Positions 17,515-24,244 of a DNA stretch of 64,000 nucleotides are shown here, one piece after another. Location of the stretch: contig NZ_BPUO01000009.1 of NCBI RefSeq assembly GCF_022179805.1, forward strand, positions 124,001-188,000, written 5' to 3'. The stretch comes from Cupriavidus pauculus (GTDB lineage Bacteria > Pseudomonadota > Gammaproteobacteria > Burkholderiales > Burkholderiaceae). The stretch's first letter is position 1, and each line of letters opens with the position of its first letter. Made by a program: the position numbers and the translations under genes. The notes beneath the pieces were generated by a model, which did not search any database, was not told where the DNA came from, and saw only the letters and a list, made by a program, of their open reading frames with translations.

Positions 17515-19107
17515 TCAAGAACGAAGAGCTTCGGCTGCTCCAACGGGTAGGGCAAATCGAAAAACGGTGTGTCCGTTGTCGGCGCGATTAACCCAAAGTC
17601 GTCCTTGATGGGCGTCGACAATCAGTTTGCAGATGCTCAAGCCCATGCCGAGCCCTTCTTCCTTTGTTGTGAAGAAGGGGTCGAAGATGCGGTCTATGGT
17701 CTGAAGGTCTGGTCCCATGCCTGCATCATGGACAGAGACCTGGACCCAATTGCCTTCGGAGGTCGAGCGAATGGTCATCGACCGCGCCTCCGAAGGCAAA
17801 TCCGACATTGCCTCGATTCCGTTTACAAACAGGTTACCGAGCAATTGCTGAAGCTGGACGGCATCACCATCAAGAGACGGTAGGTTGGGCGCCAGCTCCA
17901 ATGTGATTTGTACTTTCGATCGCGCGGCATCGTGCCGGAACAGTCGTACCGTTGTTTCGATCAGCTCATTCAGGTTGATGGGCGCTGTCTTGCCGGGATG
18001 CTTTTTCAGGAGAGACCGAATTCCTAAAATGACGGCACCAGCTCGATGGCCATCCAGAACCATGCGTTCCACAGATTCCAGGGCTTCGTCAACCCGAGGG
18101 CTCGGCCGGTTAAGCCAACGCATGGCAGCCGACCCATTTGCGACGATGGCGGTAAGCGGTTGATTGATCTCGTGAGCGATGGAACCGGTGAGGGCGCTGA
18201 GGGCGGAAATCTTGGCGACGTGTGCGAGCTCAGCCTTCGTTTTGGCGAGCGCTTCTTCGGTCTGCTTTCGGTGGGTGAGATCGAGGACAAACGTGACCCG
18301 CCGGTGGGCGCCTTCGCCAAGACGAGTTGCAGTGACCAAGGCGGGGGCTCTACTACCGTCTCGGCGGAAGAATTCGCGCTCGAACGGCGGGAGAATGCCA
18401 CCGGATCGGAACAGGGCTTCCCGGCGGTCGATTGCCGGCTTCCAGTCATCGGGCGTTAGCGCGTCCAGGGACATCGGGAATGAACTTTCATGGCCGACAT
18501 AGTCGAGAAAGCGAAGAAAAGCCTCATTTGCCTCGATGATCTTGCCGCCGCGCTCCCAAATCAGAATACCCAGAATGTTCGTGTTGAGGATCTCGCGAAC
18601 CTGGAAAGGGATGTCCGTTGTTGTATGACGACGAGCATTCTGCAGCGCGGACGCACTGAGCGTGCAGAGGAAGCGCAACTCTGAGCGCTCGGCCGTTTCG
18701 AAGCGCTTGCCTCGCCTGACGAACATCACTCCAACGGTCTCGCCGCCAGCGCGCATCCGCGCGCAGAGCAAATGCTCTATCGTGTAGCCGGAGTTATGGG
18801 TGGCGTCGCTTTCAGCCTCAAACGCCAAAACGTCCGGGCCTTCTTCGTTTTGGAGAAGTTCCAGTGCTTCTGCGAGTGGAACACAAGGCGACTGGATGGA
18901 GAATCTCTCGTAGCCTTCTGCCGAAATGCTGTGTGCTTCCGGCAGAAAATCGTCTTGGCCCGGGGCGCAGACCAGTATGCCTGCGAGCTTCGCACGGAAT
19001 CGGTTGAGCGCCAGAGACGGCGCACACTGGGAAATCCTCTCGGCTTCTGGCCCGGCAGCTAGCGCTTCTGTCCAAGCGATGGCTGTTTGCAGGTCTATAT
19101 TGTCCAT
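17515..19107 (-). CDS. PAS-containing sensor histidine kinase (orphan)
   Basis: About 530 residues from ATG 19107; the frame stays open to 19260 but that extension looks non-coding. The order is an N-terminal GAF-like region (residues about 10-165) and a PAS domain (about 175-290) with the PAC-like tail RRVTFVLDLTHRKQTEEAL. A phosphoacceptor segment, GSIAHEINQPLTAIVANG with the active His, is next. The ATP-binding domain has GNLFVNGIEAM (N-box), DAGMGPD (G1) and GLGMGLSI (G2). The H-box type resembles FixL/DctB-like kinases. No membrane segment is seen, so a cytosolic location is likely. No response-regulator gene lies nearby. Confidence 0.9.
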   Translation of the reverse strand: MDNIDLQTAIAWTEALAAGPEAERISQCAPSLALNRFRAKLAGILVCAPGQDDFLPEAHSISAEGYERFSIQSPCVPLAEALELLQNEEGPDVLAFEAESDATHNSGYTIEHLLCARMRAGGETVGVMFVRRGKRFETAERSELRFLCTLSASALQNARRHTTTDIPFQVREILNTNILGILIWERGGKIIEANEAFLRFLDYVGHESSFPMSLDALTPDDWKPAIDRREALFRSGGILPPFEREFFRRDGSRAPALVTATRLGEGAHRRVTFVLDLTHRKQTEEALAKTKAELAHVAKISALSALTGSIAHEINQPLTAIVANGSAAMRWLNRPSPRVDEALESVERMVLDGHRAGAVILGIRSLLKKHPGKTAPINLNELIETTVRLFRHDAARSKVQITLELAPNLPSLDGDAVQLQQLLGNLFVNGIEAMSDLPSEARSMTIRSTSEGNWVQVSVHDAGMGPDLQTIDRIFDPFFTTKEEGLGMGLSICKLIVDAHQGRLWVNRADNGHTVFRFALPVGAAEALRS

Positions 19108-19344
19108 ACTCGGGCTGGCCAAGGTCGAATCTTGAAGAGGCGCTGGCCAGAAGCAAATCGCCGACGCAAAAGCTGTCCTTTTGCCAGAACTCGTGGGCTC
19201 GCGTCTATCCGACCTAGGTGTTAATTCGGAGTGCATCGTTCGCGTCGCGACCACCGCCATAGTCGGTCAGGACAGGCTTTAACACCAAAGTCCAACCGGT
19301 CACGCGTCGTCCATGACCGAATTCGGGAAATCGAGGGCGCCCGA

Positions 19345-19639
19345 GGATTTCATCCGCGCGCTGGAGCCACGTGTGGTGGCGCGCGCGACCGACGTCAACG
19401 TGAGCAAGGTCTACGTGGCAGTGGGCCTCGGCGTGGCCATCGTCCGACGTTTGGCCGTGGATCCCGCGCGCGATACCGACCTCGCGATCATCGACGCGGG
19501 CGACGTGTTTCCGCCGTTATAGGCGCACTTCAGCCTGCGCGGAGACCATTTCATTCGGGGCCACGTGCGGGATTTCATCGAGACGGTCGGGCCGGGCGAG
19601 AGCGCGCTGCTGGAACCCGGGTGCCGTGGCGAGCAATGA
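19345..19639 (+). pseudogene. C-terminal remnant of a CysB/Cbl-type LysR regulator with in-frame TAG
   Basis: Frame from about 19345 encodes the tail of a LysR effector-binding domain: ATDVNVSKVYVAVGLGVAIV, then AVDPARDTDLAIIDAGDVF. A TAG follows at 19520-19522, and the same frame continues with AHFSLRGDHFIRGHVRDFIE to a TGA at 19637. The continuation matches the CysB-like C-terminus (FLRGYMYDFI in family members), so the TAG is a nonsense mutation in a fragment already lacking its DNA-binding half. It lies antisense over the last 120 bases of the EamA gene. Confidence 0.7.
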
Positions 19640-20485
19640 TGCCAATACCATCAGGCCGCCACCGAGCCATGCCCACACCGATAGCTGCTCGCCGAGCCAC
19701 GCGTACGCGAACAGCGCACCGAAGGCGGGCTCGCCGCCCATCAGCAACGCTACGCGCGTCGGGCTGCTGCGCTTGACCGCAAAGTTCTGCGCGAAGAAGG
19801 CAAACAGGGTGCAGGCCAGCACGAGGTAGCCGATGCTAGCCCAGAATGCGCCATGCCCGGCGAGCGCGGGCAGCGGCTGCCACTGGGCGGGCATGAACAC
19901 CACCGCGATGACGATGCTGCCGAGGGCCACCATGCCAGACTGGATCGCCGTGGCGGTGAGCGGTGCCAGCGTGGCATCGCGCATCACACGTTTGGTCACG
20001 CACATCATCAACGCGCGGAGCAGGGCGGCCAGCAGCATCAGCGCATCGCCCAGGGTGGGCGTCGACACGCCACCGCTGACCAGCGCGGCACCGGCCAGCG
20101 ACAGCGCCACGGCCAGCCATTCTATGGGCAGGGGCCGCCGGCGAAGCAGCACCCATTCCACCAACGGCGTCAGCGCGACGCACAGGCTGATGAGGAACGC
20201 GGCATTCGAGGCGTGCGTCATCGATACCCCGAACGTTTCGGCCATCAAGATGCCGAGCAGCAGCACGCTGGAGCCCAGCGCGCCCGCCAGCGTGGACGCC
20301 TTGACCCCGCGCAAAGCGAACAACGACGGCGACAGCACAAGAAACGTGATGCCGAATCGCAGCGCGAGCAGGCCGAGCACCGGGTAGAACGCGAGCGCGA
20401 TCTTGGCGACGCCGTAACTCGTCCCCCATACGACGGCCACGGCCAGCAGCATCAGGTCGGAAATCCACAGTAGACGGTTGGACAT
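19517..20485 (-). CDS. EamA/DMT family exporter
   Basis: A 322-residue integral membrane protein with about ten hydrophobic helices in two EamA repeats. The first repeat starts WISDLMLLAVAVVWGTSYGVAK and the second begins near residue 145. Family members export amino acids or other small metabolites. The last 35 or so residues (from ATAPGFQQ) are hydrophilic and are encoded antisense to the LysR remnant, so the original C-terminus was probably replaced by fusion to that DNA. It is divergent from an intact LysR gene, a common regulator-target arrangement. No clear ribosome site precedes the ATG. Confidence 0.88.
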   Translation of the reverse strand: MSNRLLWISDLMLLAVAVVWGTSYGVAKIALAFYPVLGLLALRFGITFLVLSPSLFALRGVKASTLAGALGSSVLLLGILMAETFGVSMTHASNAAFLISLCVALTPLVEWVLLRRRPLPIEWLAVALSLAGAALVSGGVSTPTLGDALMLLAALLRALMMCVTKRVMRDATLAPLTATAIQSGMVALGSIVIAVVFMPAQWQPLPALAGHGAFWASIGYLVLACTLFAFFAQNFAVKRSSPTRVALLMGGEPAFGALFAYAWLGEQLSVWAWLGGGLMVLASLLATAPGFQQRALARPDRLDEIPHVAPNEMVSAQAEVRL

Positions 20486-20517
20486 GGCAGGAGCGTATTG
20501 GCGTTGAACACGCTAGA

Positions 20518-20546
20518 TTGTCGGGTATTGCGCGGAAAACTATAAT
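20518..20546 (+). promoter_or_regulatory. Sigma70-type promoter of the LysR gene
   Basis: TTGTCG (20518-20523), a 17-base spacer and a consensus TATAAT (20541-20546), ending 28 bases before the first possible start codon. The region is shared with the divergent EamA gene and is where LysR self-regulation would occur. Confidence 0.65.
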
Positions 20547-20573
20547 CGGGTCCATCTGCACAGCTTTTATGTC

Positions 20574-21509
20574 GTGAATGCACAGATGAACCAGACCGAG
20601 CTGTTCGCCTTGTTGCCAGACATGGCCACGTTCTCCCGCGTCGTGGACGCCGGAAATTTCTCCGCGGCCGCGCGCCAGCTCGGCAGCACGCCATCGACGA
20701 TCAGCCGGCAGATCAAGCGGCTGGAAGAAGCACTGGGCACGCGCCTGCTGGAACGTTCGACCCGCAGCGTGCGGCTGACCGATGCGGGCGCGCAGGTCTA
20801 TCGACATTGCCGCGACATGGTGGGCGCGGCGTCCGGCGCAGTGGATGTCGCCGGCCAATTGATGAGCGCGCCGCAGGGAAGAGTGAGCATCAGCGCGCCG
20901 ATCGGCTATGCGCAGGCGGTCATCCACCCGCTGATCGCCGGATTCCTGCGCGAATGGCCGGAAATCGACGTGCAACTGATCTTTACCGACCGCGAGGTCG
21001 ATCCGTTACGCGACGACGTCGATATCGTAATCCGCCTGACCCGTTCACCACCGTTAGGTCTGGCGGCGCGGTCGCTGGGCAACGCGCGCTGGCTGCTATG
21101 CGCCTCACCGGCCTATCTGGCCGCCCGCGGCACACCCGCCACGCCGCACGACCTGACCCGCCACGAGTGCCTGTACCTCGGTGAAACCGTCGACGACAAC
21201 CGCTGGACCTTCCACCGCAGCAGCGCGAGCCAGACGGTGCAAGTCCGAGGCCGTTACCTCGCCAATGACGTGGGCGCCCGCCTGGACGCCGCCGCACAGT
21301 CGATCGGAATCGCCGCCTTGCCCGAATTCGCTGTCGCGGATGGCTTGCAGCACGGCCAACTGGTTCAGGTGCTGGCAGACTGGGAATTCGAAGCACGGGC
21401 GTACATGGGGCCGGTCTGGCTGCTGTATCCGCCCAATCGCTTCCTGCCATCGCGGGTGCGCGTCATGATCGATCATTTGATTGAGTCTCTTACGGACCCC
21501 ATACTTTAA
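20574..21509 (+). CDS. LysR-family transcriptional regulator
   Basis: 311 residues from GTG 20574; ATG 20586 is an equally possible start. The N-terminal winged helix (FSRVVDAGNFSAAARQLGSTPSTISRQIKRLEEALGTRLLERSTR) is typical. The effector domain with GRVSISAPIGYAQAVIHPL and DIVIRLTR is of the CrgA/DsdC-like subgroup common next to transporters. It probably controls the divergent EamA exporter. Effector unknown. Confidence 0.92.
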   Translation: MNAQMNQTELFALLPDMATFSRVVDAGNFSAAARQLGSTPSTISRQIKRLEEALGTRLLERSTRSVRLTDAGAQVYRHCRDMVGAASGAVDVAGQLMSAPQGRVSISAPIGYAQAVIHPLIAGFLREWPEIDVQLIFTDREVDPLRDDVDIVIRLTRSPPLGLAARSLGNARWLLCASPAYLAARGTPATPHDLTRHECLYLGETVDDNRWTFHRSSASQTVQVRGRYLANDVGARLDAAAQSIGIAALPEFAVADGLQHGQLVQVLADWEFEARAYMGPVWLLYPPNRFLPSRVRVMIDHLIESLTDPIL

Positions 21510-21642
21510 AGGGCGGTTTCAAGTCTGAGATGCAACACCAGTTCGTAAATTTTTGATCTCTTCGGCATGGCTTCGGCGGGAGTCGCGAAGTTGAGAACCG
21601 CCCAAGGCCGATAGTTCAGCGGCTTTGCGACTCTGTTCAAGT
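21506..21642 (-). mobile_element. IS30-family transposase 3' fragment
   Basis: The minus frame encodes LNRVAKPLNYRPWAVLNFATPAEAM and a short tail. This matches the end of IS30-type DDE transposases, where LNxRPRxxLxxxTPAE is diagnostic. No catalytic region or terminal inverted repeats are visible, so this is a scar. It overlaps the last bases of the LysR gene. Confidence 0.55.
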
Positions 21643-21903
21643 ATCCCTGCCATGCAGGCAACCCGGCGGCCAGGACGGTCGAGCCCCGGCAAATCATCCG
21701 AGTGCCCGCCAACTCCCATGCTCTTCTGATTCACGGCGAGCCGGCGTGAGAAGACCCAGTCCGGGGCGGCAGCAAGCGCCAGGAGTTCCTCCGCGATCCT
21801 GCAACGACGTCGTTTAGGTCTGAGCCATCTACGTATGCATACAGGGTATGTCGTTGCATGGCGATTTATTTGATTACGCGATCTCGGGATTGTGTGCCAT
21901 CAA

Positions 21904-22113
21904 GGCAAGCATGTCGCCCGACGGTTCCTGGCCGGACTCAACCGGGTGGCCGCAGCGCTTCCGCGCCCGGCTCTGTCCGACCTTTATGTGTAGTCCGCCC
22001 GTTTGTTTGCCCATGTCACGCACCCCGACAACCGTGCCTTCCTGCGCCGCGCCTTCGACACGATCGACCACCAATGGCGACACCCGAATAAGTTACTAAT
22101 AAGCCTCTTTTAG
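21904..22113 (+). pseudogene. Unrecognised gene fragment with in-frame TAG
   Basis: The frame reads ARRFLAGLNRVAAALPRPALSDLYV, a TAG at 21991-21993, then SARLFAHVTHPDNRAFLRRAFDTIDHQWRHP to a stop at 22111. Composition on both sides of the stop is protein-like and consistent with a single interrupted helical protein. I do not recognise the family. It ends just before the operator-like repeats of the next locus. Confidence 0.35.
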
Positions 22114-22135
22114 ATTTATTTCACTTAATTTGATC

Positions 22136-22155
22136 GTTTCAGCGAATGCTGAAAC
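22136..22155. promoter_or_regulatory. Inverted repeat upstream of AbiE-type locus, copy 1
   Basis: Perfect 8-bp arms GTTTCAGC / GCTGAAAC around GAAT. A near-identical copy lies 65 bp downstream. AbiEi-type antitoxins repress their own promoters by binding such paired inverted repeats, so this is a likely operator; the preceding bases are AT-rich and could hold the promoter. Confidence 0.6.
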
Positions 22156-22200
22156 ACGCATTTCCAATGAAATACGGGCAGGATTTCATCCAATGTGGCA

Positions 22201-22220
22201 CTTTCAACGAATGCTGAAAG
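22201..22220. promoter_or_regulatory. Inverted repeat upstream of AbiE-type locus, copy 2
   Basis: Arms CTTTCAAC / GCTGAAAG around GAAT, with one mismatch between arms and the same spacer and near-identical sequence as the copy at 22136. Its position argues that translation starts downstream, at ATG 22232. Confidence 0.6.
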
Positions 22221-22231
22221 ACCCCGCTCCC

Positions 22232-23293
22232 ATGAAAGAGGCAGAGAGCCGTGCTGTGGACGCACTGCGGAACTTGCTTTCGAAGGTCCCCATTGTGCAG
22301 GTAGAGGCTATCGAGCTCGAAGCGACGCAGGCCACCCGGCGCCCCGATTTGATTGCGCGACTGCTAGTCGACGGCCGCCAGCACCTGCTCGTTTGCGAGT
22401 ACAAATCGAGCGGACAGCCTCGGCACGCGCGTCAGGCGCTGCTTCAACTGCGCGACTATCTCTCGCACTGAGCCCCCTTGGCGACGCCAGTTTTCATCGC
22501 GCCCTACATTTCGCCTGCCGTTCGGCAAATGTGCGAAGAGATGGAGGTGGGTTACCTCGACCTGGTTGGCAACGCTCGGATTAGCTTCGGCGGTGTCTTC
22601 ATTGATCGCACGGTGTCAGATAAGCCAGCGGCCGAACAACGCGAACTGAAGTCCTTGTTCAAGCACAAGTCGGCGCAGGTGCTACGCACCATGTTGCGCG
22701 ACGTCGGCCATGCATGGCGAGTTACCGAATTGTCCGATCTCTCCGGAGTAAGCGTCGGGCACGTTAGCAATGTGCGCACTGCGTTGATTGATCGGGAGTG
22801 GGCGCGTGCTACGGAAGAGGGTCTTGTTATCTCCGACCCCGACGCGATGCTCGATGCATGGCGGGATAGCTACGCCGCGCCGTCAGGAGAGAGGCTACGC
22901 TTTTATACGACGTTGCATGGCAGCGCGCTCGAAGGAGCGGCCCGTGAAGCGTTGGGCTCCGCGAGGGACGCCGGACGCGCCGCGTTCGCGTCCTTTTCTG
23001 CAGCGCAATGGCTTGCTCCGTACGCCCGAACCGGGATGCACTACTTCTTCGCCGACTATGCAGGACTGCGCAAGCTGCAAGCCGCGCTGAAACTCGAGCC
23101 TGCCACGAAGGGTGAGAACGTGGTCGTTACGATGCCGAAAGACATGGGATTGCTTGCCGACGTAGTGGAACCCGAGCTGGGCGCGATTTGTACTAGCCCA
23201 ATCCAGACCTACCTAGACATCTCAATTGCGGGTGAACGAGGTGCCGAGGCGGCCGAGCACCTGCGGCAAGAAATACTCTCATGGCACAAATGA
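22232..23293 (+). pseudogene. AbiEi-type antitoxin (PD-(D/E)XK plus winged helix) split by in-frame TGA
   Basis: One frame encodes 353 residues interrupted only by a TGA at 22469-22471. The first part (79 residues) has RPDLIARLL and LLVCEYKSSG, a PD...ExK nuclease-like motif pattern, then QALLQLRDYL. After the stop the frame continues APLATPVFIAPYISP and EVGYLDLVGNARISF. A winged-helix region follows (WRVTELSDLSGVSVGHVSNVRTALID), then a C-terminal domain. This matches antitoxins of type IV (AbiEi) systems as remembered. The stop looks like CGA to TGA. A second start (TTG 22478) could still give the C-terminal 271 residues. It overlaps the toxin gene at an ATGA. Confidence 0.75.
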
Positions 23294-24140
23294 CACCGCA
23301 GGAACCCCAATCGGCTGCTGAATACGAAGACCGTACGACCGCAGCCGTCAAGTCCGTGCTGATCGAGATCGGGCAGATCCTCGGCGGCTTCAAGGGTAAG
23401 TTCGCAGTCATAGGTGGCGCCTGCTGCTGGCCAATGAGGAAATGCCTCATGTGGGTACGCTCGACGTGGACCTCAGCCTGGATGCTGAGGCCCTTGGCGA
23501 CGGCGAGTATGCGACCTTGATTGGAGCACTCAAAGGCCATGGATACGCTCAGCGCGAGGGTCTTCGCCGCTTCCAGTTGGTTCGCCAAGTTCCTGCTCAG
23601 GATGGTGGAGACGCAATCGATGTTGTGGTCGATTTTCTGATGCCACGGGACGCGGAAATCGTCAAGAACGATCCCCCACTAGTTAGCGACTTTGCGGTGC
23701 AGCGGGCCGATGGCGCCGACTTGGCGATGCGGTTCAACGAATTCGTTGCGGTCACAGGGACTATGCCAAATGGTGGAACTAACCGAGTGGAGATCGCGGT
23801 GTGTTCCATCCCTGCTCTGCTTGCAATGAAAGGCCATGCTTTGGCAGGCCGATATAAGCAGAAAGACGCTTACGATATCTATTATTGCGTGCGCCACTAT
23901 CCCGGCGGGATTGAGGCACTGGCACAGCAATGTCGTACGTTGTTGGGGCATGCCAGCGGCGAGCGGGGTTTCCTGTACATCGCCGAAAAGTTCGACACCT
24001 TCGATGGCTATGGCCCAACCTGTGTGAGGCGATTCGTCGAAAACACTCATACACTTGGTGACCGCAGCCCCGAGCAGTGGCAGCAGGACGCATTCGGCCA
24101 GATCGACGCGCTGCTGCGCGCGATGGCGCTGCGGGGCTAG
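23281..24140 (+). pseudogene. AbiEii-type nucleotidyltransferase toxin with frameshift/deletion
   Basis: The start is ATG 23281, or 23290 in an ATGA overlap with the antitoxin. The first frame reads to VIGGA near 23421 and then loses sense. From there a second frame continues LLLANEEMPHVGTLDVDLSLDAEALG to the natural end at 24140. Family proteins have GG, a few residues, then DxDL. The sequence suggests loss of two or three codons plus one base exactly at the nucleotide-binding loop. C-terminal landmarks IPALLAMKGHALAGRYKQKDAYDIYY fit AbiEii. The toxin should be inactive. Confidence 0.75.
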
Positions 24141-24244
24141 GAGCCCGATTCGTGAGTCAAGCACCCAGCGCAGCTGCCGGAATTCGACGGATAGCCAGGA
24201 TAGCGCTTAGATCGTTGCGCCAGCCGTCTTTGCTTAAGAGGGCG

